Source: Planctomycetota bacterium (lineage in GTDB: Bacteria > Planctomycetota > MHYJ01 > JACQXL01). From it: 22,289 bases of DNA. The notes beneath the pieces were generated by a model. The model was not told the origin of the DNA. It saw only the letters and a program-made list of their open reading frames with translations, and did no database searches. Of the stretch, positions 1-8,018 are shown one piece after another. The position numbers were made by a program, and so were the translations under genes. The stretch covers positions 1-22,289 of the forward strand of contig JASEHY010000003.1 of NCBI GenBank assembly GCA_030018555.1, written 5' to 3'. The first letter of the stretch is position 1; every line of letters starts with the position of its first letter.

Positions 1-132
1 GTCGCCCGTACGGGCGGATCTGCCGAAGGCATGACACAAGAAAAGTTAGCCACAAAGCCAGTCCCCCCTTACCCCCGCCTGACGGACGGGCAGGTATCCT
101 CTCCCCAGAGGGGAGAGGGAAGGGTGAGGGGA
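1..132. repeat. Intergenic palindromic repeats at left edge
   Basis: No gene is visible here. The first bases hold a perfect palindrome, CGCCCGTACGGGCG (3-16), followed by GGATCTGCCGAAGGCATGAC. The reverse complement of this unit recurs inside uvrC (about 18449-18484), and a variant lies inside dnaN (about 14936-14970), so it is one dispersed family. A second hairpin, CTCTCCCC-AGA-GGGGAGAG, lies near 100-119, just past the stop of the adjacent minus-strand gene. It could act as an mRNA 3' structure but has no T-tract. Confidence 0.7.
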
Positions 133-1086
133 TTATTTTAGTTCCGGTAAATAGAACTTCCTATCAAGCGATTTTGACCACTCTGTCCATACTGAATTCG
201 CCGGTGTGTTCTGCTGCAAGGTCTGGTATTCGCCCATCCTTGCGTCAAGATTGTCCAGATAATGTAAGACCAGTGCCTCCTGAGTCATCGGTAATACCGG
301 CGCACCGTATTCATACTGCCCGTGATGGCTGGCAATAAGATGTTCTAATAATAGTTTATATTCAGCGGGAAAATCTTTAATCGCCTTTATTTTCTCCTCT
401 AACATCAGGATTCCGAAGATGGTATGTCCTAATAATCTGCCTTCATCTGTCATCTGCGGAGAGATTTTTATTTCGTATTCTTTAATCTTGCCGATGTCGT
501 GTAAGAATATGCCTGTGAAAAGAATATCAGTATTGATGGTTTGGTAGTATGCCGAGACCCCTTGGGCAAGGTTTAGCAGATTAACAGTATGTTCAAGCAA
601 TCCTCCAGCATACGGCTGATGCTTTTCCACTGCCGCCGGAGATTTCTTAAATGCTGAAACAAAATCAGCATCCCTCAAAAACGTCTCTATCAGTTTTACC
701 AGATACGGGTCTTTTACCTTTAACAGAGCGGCTTCAAGTTCCTTAAAGAGTAATCCTATATCTTTTGGGCTATGCGGTGTGAATATCTCAGGGTCTATTT
801 CCTTCTCTGAGACAGGTCTAATAGCGGTCGTATTGACCTGTAATTCTCCTTTATATATGTCTATCTGACCCTTGATACGAACAAAACTATATTGACCGAT
901 AGGGTCTAATTGAGAGAGGTTGTCCCAGATATTGGTGGAAATCTTGCCTGTTTTATCACGGAGTTCCAGGCGGATATAGTCGGAGCCGTCCTTTTTCTTT
1001 CTCAGTTGTTTCCCAACCACCTGAAATGTCTGGTCAATCGTTTCGTATGCGGCTAAGTCCTTGATGAATTTATGGGGTGTTGACAT
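133..1086 (-). CDS. yhaM: YhaM-type 3'-5' exoribonuclease (OB-fold + HD domain)
   Basis: This 317-residue protein is close to the usual YhaM length. An N-terminal OB-fold-like nucleic-acid-binding region (about residues 15-90, with segments such as LRDKTGKIS and VRIKGQI) is followed by an HD metal-dependent phosphohydrolase domain. The metal ligands are visible in order: H166 in GGLLEHT, H196-D197 in FLHDIGK, H221 in GHTIFG, H249, H254-H255 in ASHHG, and aspartates in LDNLDA near 278-281. In Bacillus this family trims RNA (and DNA) 3' ends in the cytoplasm; the substrate here is inferred. It lies downstream of rpsO and pnp on the same strand, separated from pnp by a palindromic element, which fits an RNA-decay grouping. 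The start ATG has only a weak Shine-Dalgarno sequence. A generic HD hydrolase with an OB domain is the alternative reading. Confidence 0.82.
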   Translation of the reverse strand: MSTPHKFIKDLAAYETIDQTFQVVGKQLRKKKDGSDYIRLELRDKTGKISTNIWDNLSQLDPIGQYSFVRIKGQIDIYKGELQVNTTAIRPVSEKEIDPEIFTPHSPKDIGLLFKELEAALLKVKDPYLVKLIETFLRDADFVSAFKKSPAAVEKHQPYAGGLLEHTVNLLNLAQGVSAYYQTINTDILFTGIFLHDIGKIKEYEIKISPQMTDEGRLLGHTIFGILMLEEKIKAIKDFPAEYKLLLEHLIASHHGQYEYGAPVLPMTQEALVLHYLDNLDARMGEYQTLQQNTPANSVWTEWSKSLDRKFYLPELK

Positions 1087-1098
1087 ATATGTTCAAGA

Positions 1099-1205
1099 AA
1101 TTCACCGCAGAGACGCAAAGAACGCCGAGACAACCCCCTTATTCCCCCTTTGTTAAGGGGGATTAAAGGGGGTTGTTCTTCTCCGCGCCTTTGCGGTGGA
1201 ATCTT
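1099..1205. repeat. Composite inverted-repeat element between pnp and yhaM
   Basis: The outer arms are imperfect inverted repeats, TTCACCGCAGAGACGCAAAG on the left and CGCCTTTGCGGTGGAA on the right. A second, unrelated palindrome is nested inside at 1131-1177, running CAACCCCCTTA to AAAGGGGGTTG around CCCCCTTTGTTAAGGGGG. The outer family recurs at about 3968-4053, and the inner family recurs near 4908-4992, 17475-17528 and 21748-21806. Confidence 0.8.
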
Positions 1206-1243
1206 TTTACCGCGGTCCGCGATTGGAAGGGAAGCCTCTCTTA

Positions 1244-3439
1244 TTATCTCCTGGGCCTGCTTTCCCGGTTGTCATCTCGTCGGAAAGGCCTACGGGGCCC
1301 GCCTCTGCCTGAGTTACTTGGACTGGTCGGGACATATTCGCCTTCAGGGACCAGCAATGCCCTGCGGCTGAGTTTGACCTTGCCCATATCGTCTATGGCA
1401 ATAACTTTGACCTCAATTGTATCGCCTAATTTGACCACATCGCCGACTTCTTTGACAAAGCCGTCTGAGAGTTCGGAGATATGAACCATTCCTTCAGTGC
1501 TGGGCAGTATTTCTACAAATGCGCCGAAGTCCTTGATGCTGGTTACTTTTCCCTGATATACCTTGCCTACTTCGGCAGAAGCAGTGCTGTTTTCCACGGC
1601 TAATCTTGTCTTGTTGGTGGTTTCTTCGTCCGGGCCATAGATTAATACCGTGCCGTCGTCTTGTATTTCAATAGTAGCGCCGGTACCTGCCTGAATCTTC
1701 TTGATATTCTTGCCGCCCGGACCAATCAGGGCGCCGATTTTATCGGTCGGGATTTTGACCTTGGTAAAACGTGGCGCATACTGAGAAATCTGCTGGCGCG
1801 GAGCAGATAGAATCTTCTGCATCTCGCCGAGGATGAAAATCCGTCCTTCCCGTGCCTGTGCCAGTGCCTGGCGAATCGTTTCTTCGGAGAGTCCGGCTGT
1901 TTTGATATCCATCTGTACTGCGGTAATGCCGTCGGTTGTGCCTGCTACCTTAAAATCCATATCGCCCATGTGGTCTTCAGCGCCGAGGATGTCGGAAAGA
2001 ATCCGAACCTCATTGCCTTCCTTGACCAGTCCCATAGCAATACCGGCTACTGGTTTCTTGAGCGGGACGCCGGCATCCATTAACGAAAGTGCGGCGCCGC
2101 AGACCGTTGCCATTGAGGAAGAGCCGTTAGACTGGAGGATATCAGAGACAATTCTGATGGTGTAAGGGAATTCATCGTTGGATGGCACCACGGCCGAGAG
2201 GGCGCGTTCAGCCAGATTGCCGTGCCCGATTTCCCTCCGGCCCGGGCCGCGCAGGGGCTTTATCTCGCCCACTGAAAACGGCGGGAAATTATAATGGAGC
2301 ATAAAATGTTTGGTGTATTCCTCGGCCAGTCCGTCAATAATCTGCTCGTCCCTTGAAGAGCCGAGCGTGGCAGAGACCAGTGCCTGAGTTTCGCCCCGCA
2401 TAAACAGCGCCGAGCCGTGATTACGGGGCAGGAATCCGACCACACCGGAAATCGGCCTAATATCCTTTAACGAACGGCCGTCTATGCGCTTGTTGTCCAG
2501 GACCAATTCGCGCAGTACCTCGCCTTCTATGAGATTTATTACCGCGCCGATTTGCCTGGTCAGTTTGGTCTTTTCTTGTTTGTCCGTAATTTTCCCTGAA
2601 AGTTCATTGATTACTGATTCTTTTATCTTATTAAGCGCCTCTTTTCTTGCGCTCTTGGTCTTGAGTTGAATCTTTGTCTTGATTTCGCTGTAGACCGATT
2701 TCTTTATTTCTTTATATAATGCGGCATTCTGCTCAACCTCAACGGTTATCTTAACGGGTTTGACCTGTTTCTGGATTTGCACCTGCATCTCCACCAGTTT
2801 CTTGATTTCCTTATGGGCAAACGAGATTGCCGAAAGAATGGTATCTTCAGGCAGTTCCTTGGCGCCGCCTTCTACCATCACTACGGCATCAGCCGAGCCG
2901 GCTACGACCATATCCATCTCGCCGTTGGCGATTTCGTCATAGGACGGATTGATGATGAAGTTGTTGCCGACTTTGCCGATACGTACAGCGGCAATCGGAC
3001 CGTTAAAGGGAATGTCTGAGACGGTCAGCGCGGCTGAGGCGGCATTTATCGCCAGAACATCAGGGTCAAAATTATCGTCAGCCGAAAGGACCATTAACAT
3101 AATCTGTAACTCATCACGGAATGTCGGGGGGAAAAGTGGCCTCAAAGGGCGGTCAACAAGACGCATCGTAAGAATCTCTTTGGTGGTGGGACGACCTTCT
3201 CTCTTGAAAAAACCGCCGGGTATCTTACCAGCCGCAGAAGTCTTCTCACGGTAATCCACAGTCAGGGGAAGCATATCATCTTCCCATTCGGTCTCTCTCT
3301 TTTCGCCTCTCACACAGGTAGCCAATACTACTGTATCTGCAAAAGAGACGACTGCCGAGCCATGAGCCAGTTGGGCTAAGTAACCGGTTTCTATTGTAAA
3401 CTTACGACCATTGATTTCTGTCTCTACTTTGTAACTCAT
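1244..3439 (-). CDS. pnp: Polyribonucleotide nucleotidyltransferase (PNPase)
   Basis: This is a full-length PNPase of 731 residues. It performs phosphorolytic 3'-5' RNA degradation and template-independent tailing as a cytoplasmic trimer. The order is two RNase PH-like core domains joined by a helical linker (lysine-rich, about 240-310), a KH domain with the loop GPGG (573-576), an S1 domain (about 625-695) and a basic Arg-rich tail. The second core keeps GEIKPLRGPGRREIGHG, and the catalytic segment DHMGDMD has aspartates at 489, 493 and 495, matching D486/D492 of the E. coli enzyme. The start is supported by AGGAG three bases upstream of ATG. It follows rpsO on the same strand with a long hairpin between them, as in the classical rpsO-pnp arrangement. 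No palindromic insertion interrupts this gene. Confidence 0.97.
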   Translation of the reverse strand: MSYKVETEINGRKFTIETGYLAQLAHGSAVVSFADTVVLATCVRGEKRETEWEDDMLPLTVDYREKTSAAGKIPGGFFKREGRPTTKEILTMRLVDRPLRPLFPPTFRDELQIMLMVLSADDNFDPDVLAINAASAALTVSDIPFNGPIAAVRIGKVGNNFIINPSYDEIANGEMDMVVAGSADAVVMVEGGAKELPEDTILSAISFAHKEIKKLVEMQVQIQKQVKPVKITVEVEQNAALYKEIKKSVYSEIKTKIQLKTKSARKEALNKIKESVINELSGKITDKQEKTKLTRQIGAVINLIEGEVLRELVLDNKRIDGRSLKDIRPISGVVGFLPRNHGSALFMRGETQALVSATLGSSRDEQIIDGLAEEYTKHFMLHYNFPPFSVGEIKPLRGPGRREIGHGNLAERALSAVVPSNDEFPYTIRIVSDILQSNGSSSMATVCGAALSLMDAGVPLKKPVAGIAMGLVKEGNEVRILSDILGAEDHMGDMDFKVAGTTDGITAVQMDIKTAGLSEETIRQALAQAREGRIFILGEMQKILSAPRQQISQYAPRFTKVKIPTDKIGALIGPGGKNIKKIQAGTGATIEIQDDGTVLIYGPDEETTNKTRLAVENSTASAEVGKVYQGKVTSIKDFGAFVEILPSTEGMVHISELSDGFVKEVGDVVKLGDTIEVKVIAIDDMGKVKLSRRALLVPEGEYVPTSPSNSGRGGPRRPFRRDDNRESRPRR

Positions 3440-3461
3440 ATACTCCTATCCTTTACTTTTA

Positions 3462-3520
3462 TTTATAAGGAGACCAGGAAACCACGATTTTCCCTCTTGT
3501 CTTCCTGGCTTCCTTATAAA
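3462..3520 (-). promoter_or_regulatory. pnp leader hairpin (candidate RNase III/PNPase autoregulation site)
   Basis: The arms TTTATAAGGA-ga-CCAGGAA (3462-3480) and TTCCTGG-ct-TCCTTATAAA (3502-3520) form a 19-bp stem with one mismatch and one G-U pair around a 21-base loop. It lies in the rpsO-pnp gap, about 20 bases before the pnp Shine-Dalgarno sequence, and no T-run follows it on the minus strand. It therefore looks like a processing hairpin rather than a terminator. In E. coli a comparable leader stem is cut by RNase III and mediates PNPase autocontrol; the same role here is inferred. Confidence 0.6.
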
Positions 3521-3573
3521 TTCTTTATTTAATATGGCTGATTCCGATTAATGTTTGATATTCTTTGTGTGGC

Positions 3574-3843
3574 CTATTTTCTAATATTCAATTCTTTAAT
3601 AAGTTTCTGGTATTTTTCTGGCTGGTATTTAGCGAGGTATTTAAGAAGTGCAGAACGATGTCCTATCATCTTCAAGAGTCCCCGGCGAGAATTATAGTCT
3701 TTCCGATTTTGCTGAAAATGTCCGGACAAGGAATTTATCCTCTCTGTCAAAAGAGCAATCTGGACCTCGGTTGAACCAGTATCCTTAGTATGAACCTGAT
3801 ATTTTTTTATAACCTCCTTTTTCACTTCTACTACCAATGCCAT
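3574..3843 (-). CDS. rpsO: 30S ribosomal protein S15
   Basis: At 89 residues this is the normal size for S15. The protein binds 16S rRNA helices in the central domain early in 30S assembly. The diagnostic segments are present: TGSTEVQIALLTERI (about 22-36), the SGHFQQNRKDYNSRRGLL block (about 40-57) with its conserved His, Arg and Tyr residues, and LLKYL towards the end. The ATG is preceded by AAGAGGAG about ten bases upstream. It is the first gene of the rpsO-pnp unit. S15 often represses its own translation through a leader structure, but I see no clear pseudoknot here. Confidence 0.97.
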   Translation of the reverse strand: MALVVEVKKEVIKKYQVHTKDTGSTEVQIALLTERINSLSGHFQQNRKDYNSRRGLLKMIGHRSALLKYLAKYQPEKYQKLIKELNIRK

Positions 3844-3870
3844 AATCTATATTCTCCTCTTGAGAAATAA

Positions 3871-3898
3871 TCATTACATATTTTATACACTGAGTCAA
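3871..3898 (-). promoter_or_regulatory. Possible sigma70-type promoter for rpsO
   Basis: Read on the minus strand, TTGACT (3898-3893) is followed after 16 bases by TAATGA (3876-3871), about 28 bases before the rpsO start, in an AT-rich stretch. The -35 match is good. The -10 match is poor, so this is tentative. Confidence 0.3.
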
Positions 3899-3967
3899 CA
3901 AAAATAGATATTTTTATAGTTTTTCTTATGGTAGATGAAATAATCCCGTATCCGTCAAATAGGATTT

Positions 3968-4053
3968 TCACCGCAGAGGCGCAAAGTTCGCTGAGAATCT
4001 TGATTTATCAGGATGTTTTCCTCTACGTTCTCCGCGTCTTTGCGGTGGAAAAA
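3968..4053. repeat. Inverted-repeat element (CACCGCAGAG family)
   Basis: TTTTCACCGCAGAGGCGCAA on the left is mirrored by CGTCTTTGCGGTGGAAAA on the right, around a core of about 45 bases. It is the same outer family as at 1099-1205. A following stretch (about 4057-4092) has the degenerate repeated motif ATCTGT(G). The 3844-4105 gap between cysE and rpsO holds only this and AT-rich sequence. Confidence 0.75.
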
Positions 4054-4105
4054 AATATCTGTATTATCTGTGAAATCTGTGGTTTCTATTTTACCCCTTA
4101 CGGGG

Positions 4106-4855
4106 CTATATGCCATCACCCTGCTCAAACACCTCTTGATTGTTGCTGATGAACATTTTTCCTATCTCTTTCTTCTGTTCCTCTATTTTATCATCAATCT
4201 GGCTAATAATTCCTTCTAAGGATTCTATTTTCTTTATTCTTGCTTCTAATATTCCGAATTCATTCATAACGAAACGGATGGTGTCAGCAATGGGGTCAGG
4301 TAGTTTGTTATGTTCCAGATATTGAATTTCTTTGGTGCTGAAGCCCAATCCAATTCTTCCGGGGACGCCTACCACTATAGCATTGGGTGGCACATCAGTA
4401 AGCACAACAGAGCCGGCAGCGATTCTGGCGCCGTTACCAACTTTGATAGGACCCAGTAGTATTGCGCCGGCTCCAACAACTACATCGTTCCCCAGCGCGG
4501 GATGACGTTTCTTTTTCTCTAATGTTGTTCCACCCAGGACCGTTCCCTGATACATAAGGACATCATCACTAATTTCGCTTGTTTCTCCGATAACGATACC
4601 CATTCCGTGGTCAATAAAAAACCTACGGCCGATTCGTGCCCCGGGATGTATTTCTATGCCTGTAATATGACGACTGATATGAGAAATTAACCGAGCAACA
4701 GTATATAATCCTTTTTGATAAAACCAATGAGCAATCCGATGTGACCAGATGGCATGTAGCCCCGGATAGCAGAGTAATACTTCCAGAGTGCTTTTGACAG
4801 AAGGGTCTTTAGTAAAAACGGTCTGGATGTCTTCCCGTAATGTCTTGAGAAACAT
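4106..4855 (-). CDS. cysE: Serine O-acetyltransferase
   Basis: This 249-residue enzyme acetylates L-serine with acetyl-CoA, the first step of cysteine synthesis. It matches the short EpsC/CysE form. A helical N-terminal part (to about residue 60) leads into a left-handed beta-helix of hexapeptide repeats (about 66-170). FIDHGMGIVIGET carries the catalytic D82-H83 pair, and H118 in RHPALG marks the acetyl-CoA/active-site loop. The C-terminal 60 residues are charged and look coiled-coil, longer than many homologues. The ATG is preceded by AAGGAAA. It follows cysK on the same strand (139-base gap), so the pair likely forms a cysteine operon and could form the cysteine synthase complex. The final residue, Ile, resembles the usual CysE C-terminal Ile that docks into CysK. 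Confidence 0.95.
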   Translation of the reverse strand: MFLKTLREDIQTVFTKDPSVKSTLEVLLCYPGLHAIWSHRIAHWFYQKGLYTVARLISHISRHITGIEIHPGARIGRRFFIDHGMGIVIGETSEISDDVLMYQGTVLGGTTLEKKKRHPALGNDVVVGAGAILLGPIKVGNGARIAAGSVVLTDVPPNAIVVGVPGRIGLGFSTKEIQYLEHNKLPDPIADTIRFVMNEFGILEARIKKIESLEGIISQIDDKIEEQKKEIGKMFISNNQEVFEQGDGI

Positions 4856-4878
4856 TGAATTTCCTTTTATTCTTGTAA

Positions 4879-5010
4879 TTATTTAGCCGAGTGAAGCGGA
4901 TTCCAATTCCCTCTTATTAAAGGGGATCAGGGGGTTGTCCCTAACTCCCGTAAGGGGTAACAACCCCCTTAATCCCCCTTTGTTAAGGGGGATTTCATTC
5001 GGTTAAATAA
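4879..5010. repeat. Nested palindromic element that supplies the cysK stop
   Basis: Terminal inverted repeats TTATTTAGCCGAGTGAA (4879-4895) and TTCATTCGGTTAAATAA (4994-5010) enclose a CAACCCCC/GGGGGTTG palindrome (arms about 4908-4938 and 4960-4992). The right arm overlaps the last four codons and the stop of cysK. Another copy of the left terminus, TTATTTAGCCGAATGAAG, lies at 5983-6000, on the other side of cysK. Confidence 0.8.
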
Positions 5011-5948
5011 TGACCTTTTATGGTTTCCTGAAAGAGATAAGTGCTTAGATATCTTTCTCCGCTATCAGGAAAAACGACGACAATAAGTTTGCCCTCATTT
5101 TCTGGTCTTCTCGCCACCTCAAGTGCTGCCCAGGCATTTGCGCCTGAAGATATGCCGGCAAGAATACCTTCTTCTTTTGCTATTCGCCGTGCTATTACCG
5201 CCGCATCTTCATTGGTTACTTTGATAATTTCGTCTATTAGTTCCAACCTGAGGACATCGGGGATAAATCCAGCGCCAATGCCCTGGATTTTATGGGGACC
5301 TCGTTTACCGCCTGACAGGACAGGCGAATCAGCAGGTTCAACTGCAATCGCCTTGAATCCAGGTTTCCTTTGTTTGATTACTTCTGTTACTCCTGTGATA
5401 GTTCCGCCAGTCCCGACCCCGGCAACAAGGATGTCCACCTTGCCATCAGTATCGTTCCAGATTTCCTCTGCAGTGGTCTTACGATGAATTTCTGGGTTAG
5501 CCGGGTTCTTAAATTGTTGGGGTATAAAAGAGTTTGGCGTATTTGCGGCAATTTCTTCCGCTTTCTTAACCGCTCCTGTCATCCCTTCAGAAGAAGGCGT
5601 AAGAACAACTTCAGCGCCAAAGGCAGCCAGCAATCGTCGTCTTTCTATGCTCATATTGTCAGGCATAGTGAGAATTAGTTTATAGCCCCTGGCAGCGCAA
5701 ACAAAAGCGAGTGCGATGCCAGTGTTGCCGCTGGTCGGCTCAATAATCACGGTATCCTTTGTGATTTTGCCATCCCGTTCAGATGATTCAATCATAGATA
5801 CGCCGATTCTATCTTTGACTGATGACAGGGGGTTACGCGATTCAAGTTTCGCTATTACCTGAGATTTTAATCCTCTTGTAATCTTATTCAACCGGACTAA
5901 TGGTGTATTCCCGATTAATCCTGTTACATCATCTGCAATCTTAGCCAT
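4995..5948 (-). CDS. cysK: Cysteine synthase A (O-acetylserine sulfhydrylase)
   Basis: A fold-type II PLP enzyme of 317 residues that makes cysteine from O-acetylserine and sulfide. The PLP lysine is K45 in SSVKDRIG. The substrate loop TSGNTG is at 72-77, the PLP-phosphate loop GVGTGGTITG lies near 176-185, and the serine loop is ISSGANAWAAL near 266-276. Length is typical. The start has GGAAGGA upstream. The enzyme precedes cysE in the same direction. Its last residues (YLTE) and TGA stop are read from the terminal repeat of the element at 4879-5010, so the natural C-terminus may have been replaced. The core enzyme appears intact. Confidence 0.96.
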   Translation of the reverse strand: MAKIADDVTGLIGNTPLVRLNKITRGLKSQVIAKLESRNPLSSVKDRIGVSMIESSERDGKITKDTVIIEPTSGNTGIALAFVCAARGYKLILTMPDNMSIERRRLLAAFGAEVVLTPSSEGMTGAVKKAEEIAANTPNSFIPQQFKNPANPEIHRKTTAEEIWNDTDGKVDILVAGVGTGGTITGVTEVIKQRKPGFKAIAVEPADSPVLSGGKRGPHKIQGIGAGFIPDVLRLELIDEIIKVTNEDAAVIARRIAKEEGILAGISSGANAWAALEVARRPENEGKLIVVVFPDSGERYLSTYLFQETIKGHYLTE

Positions 5949-5982
5949 TTTTAATATCCTTCCTATGGTTTGCTAAAAATAA

Positions 5983-6250
5983 TTATTTAGCCGAATGAAG
6001 TAAGCACAGATACCGCTTTAGCGGGACTAAACACGCCCCTATCCCTCTGTCCCGAAAGCCTTCGGGAGAGGGACGGGCGGGCGTAGGCCCGAATAGGACG
6101 AATAGAGCGAATAACACGAATAATACAAAAAGACAATTTGTTTATTCGTGAGATTAGTATAATTCGTCCCTACGGACGCCCGCCCTAGCAACGGGCGCCC
6201 GTCGGGGCGTTTTAATAGGGCGTGTGATTTGTGTTCTCTGCATTTCACTA
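5983..6250. repeat. Large nested palindromic element filling the cysK-kinase gap
   Basis: The gap from 5949 to 6341 holds no credible gene. The TTATTTAGCCGAATGAAG terminus (5983-6000) is followed by a second set of arms, ACACGCCCCTAT (6031-6042) and ATAGGGCGTGT (6215-6225). Inside these is a further pair, GGGCGGGCGTAGG...ACGAAT (about 6074-6102) against ATTCGTCCCTACGGACGCCC (about 6162-6181), plus a small hairpin TCCCGAA-agcc-TTCGGGA (6050-6067) that recurs inside GT4. A short minus-strand reading frame through it is only a product of the repeats. Confidence 0.75.
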
Positions 6251-6341
6251 ATATATTACAAAAATAGATTGTAAGTCAAGAAGATATCGTAAATTAACGA
6301 GGTTTTATTTTCCATATAACCACTCTCGGCGATGAGTCATT

Positions 6342-8012
6342 CTATGTGCGAAGTGTTGGTGGCCAGAAGTGATGGCGTTTGATTGTGGCACTCATTATTT
6401 TTTTTATCAACATCCTTTCCTTTTCTGGATGCATCTCTTTTTCACCCGATGAGTAGAATCTATAAAATCTCAGACGGTCTGCTCTGGTCATCACTTCGGA
6501 TGATGAGGCATTGAGTTGGGCAAGGTTTTTGATACGTTCTTCAAGCAATACCTCCTGAGAGAATCTTACACGGTCAAGGTCAAGGAAATAGAATAAGACC
6601 GGACTTGCAGAAGAAATGAGGATATTGTTGGCTTTGAGGTCAGCGTGAAAGATTCTTTTCTGGTGAAGATGTTTTATAGCCAAGGCAAACTCTTTTATGA
6701 ACCTGACTTTATATTCAAATGTCTTTCTATCTCTGATATAACGGCAAAAATTAGCAACCAGATAAGAATTGGTCTGTTCTGCATCAATCTGTTGTGTTAT
6801 CAGATATCCCTTCCTGACCAACCTGAAAAACGGGTCGCGTTCTTCAACTAAAGCAATCGGCTCTGGGGTAGGTATCTTGCGGACTTTTAAGCCGTTTGCA
6901 CAGAACCATTCCCGTCTCACAGGATTCACCCCAAAAACACTCATGATTTTATTAGCAAAAGAAAAGATATACTCTTTAACAAAGACCTTTCTGTTATCAA
7001 ATGATAGCGTTGATATTTTTCTACGAGGGGTGTTTTTGAATAATTTATTAGGTTCTTGTAGTGCTATCTTTTTATGCTCGGAGATCATCTCCGTAATTTC
7101 TGATTTCAGATTTCTGACTTCAGATTTCTGATAAAATATACTATATTCTGTTGTTTCATTAGAGAGTTTTATTACTCCATATTCTGATGATTGTTTTAGA
7201 CATCTCTTATTGCGACTGTGCCAGTGTCTTAAGCGAATATTTCTTGCTTCTTCAAATATCACTCTGGCAAATCTCTTGAATAACTTGCCCCTGAAATCAA
7301 GTCTACGATAATATTTAATAAATCTGCAAACATCAGTTAATGGTAGGGCAGTAGAAAGTGAATAAGACATCTGAGCAAGATTATAAATTATATGAGATTG
7401 AGTGATATAAGGGAGTGCTGATGAACGATGTAAATCTATGATATAAAGAAGAGACGTTTCTGTTTGCAGGGACAGACGGTCTATCAGGATATTGCCAACA
7501 TGAAGGTCTTTATGAAAGAACCTTGCCTTATGAAGTTTTTCTATCAGGTCACTTAATGACCTCAAGAGAATGTTTTTCTCTCTACGTGGTATAACACCAG
7601 ATGCGTGGAATTCATTAAGAGGTATAACATTATCCAACCGTCGGAGTAACACGAAAACATCTGTAACAAATCCGAACCTTTTCTTTTCCATCACACCAAA
7701 AGGATAGACGGTAGAGAGATGGTTTTTAATAAGGTAGGATGCAAGTTTGATTTCCCGTCGCGCCTTGGAGAAGAAAGTGGCTTTAAACTGCTCCCAGAGT
7801 CCTTTGATTTTATATCGTTTGACCAACAGGGTTTCTTCAGGCAGGGTGATAGTGAAAATAGTTCTGACGTTATTATCTTTTAAGATATTATCTCTGGCAC
7901 ACTCATAGAGGAAAGATTCGTGGTTGATGAAATACTTTTCCAGAAACTTGAGTTGTGCCTGATTGATTATCCAGCAATATGGCGGTTTATCAATCTTTAT
8001 AAAACTCAGCAT
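6342..8012 (-). CDS. Tandem Kdo/WaaP-family LPS kinase, two kinase domains in one chain
   Basis: The protein carries two complete lipopolysaccharide-kinase-like (Kdo/WaaP/InaA) domains. Numbering is from the longest frame (572 aa, start 8060). Domain 1 (about 60-280) has the RREIKLASYL segment, catalytic loop FHKDLHVGN (H183, D185, N190) and metal-binding IIDLHR (D209). Domain 2 (about 345-565) has VRREWFCANGL, catalytic loop FHADLKANN (H472, D474, N479) and FLDLDR (D494). Both look catalytically complete, so two phosphorylations of Kdo or heptose are plausible; the substrate is inferred from the neighbouring core glycosyltransferases. I prefer the ATG at 8012 (556 aa), because residues before it come from the repeat element at 8019-8214 and neither start has a strong Shine-Dalgarno sequence. 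The linker (about 305-325) is coded by a short tandem repeat. It is the last gene of the LPS operon. Confidence 0.8.
   Translation of the reverse strand: MLSFIKIDKPPYCWIINQAQLKFLEKYFINHESFLYECARDNILKDNNVRTIFTITLPEETLLVKRYKIKGLWEQFKATFFSKARREIKLASYLIKNHLSTVYPFGVMEKKRFGFVTDVFVLLRRLDNVIPLNEFHASGVIPRREKNILLRSLSDLIEKLHKARFFHKDLHVGNILIDRLSLQTETSLLYIIDLHRSSALPYITQSHIIYNLAQMSYSLSTALPLTDVCRFIKYYRRLDFRGKLFKRFARVIFEEARNIRLRHWHSRNKRCLKQSSEYGVIKLSNETTEYSIFYQKSEVRNLKSEITEMISEHKKIALQEPNKLFKNTPRRKISTLSFDNRKVFVKEYIFSFANKIMSVFGVNPVRREWFCANGLKVRKIPTPEPIALVEERDPFFRLVRKGYLITQQIDAEQTNSYLVANFCRYIRDRKTFEYKVRFIKEFALAIKHLHQKRIFHADLKANNILISSASPVLFYFLDLDRVRFSQEVLLEERIKNLAQLNASSSEVMTRADRLRFYRFYSSGEKEMHPEKERMLIKKIMSATIKRHHFWPPTLRT
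7094..7135. repeat. Short tandem repeat coding the linker between the two kinase domains
   Basis: The unit TTTCTGA(T/C)TTCAGA is reiterated about three times. In the kinase frame it codes the linker around SEVRNLKSEI, between the two catalytic domains. It lies in a place where extra residues should be tolerated. Confidence 0.55.
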
Positions 8013-8018
8013 AATTGA

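Noticed and set aside
1131..1177. Rho-independent terminator of pnp
   Set aside because: The hairpin is strong but lacks a T-tract on the minus strand and is a dispersed repeat.
6039..6248. Small minus-strand gene
   Set aside because: The frame lies wholly inside a nested palindrome, has no ribosome site and codes low-complexity repeat-derived sequence.
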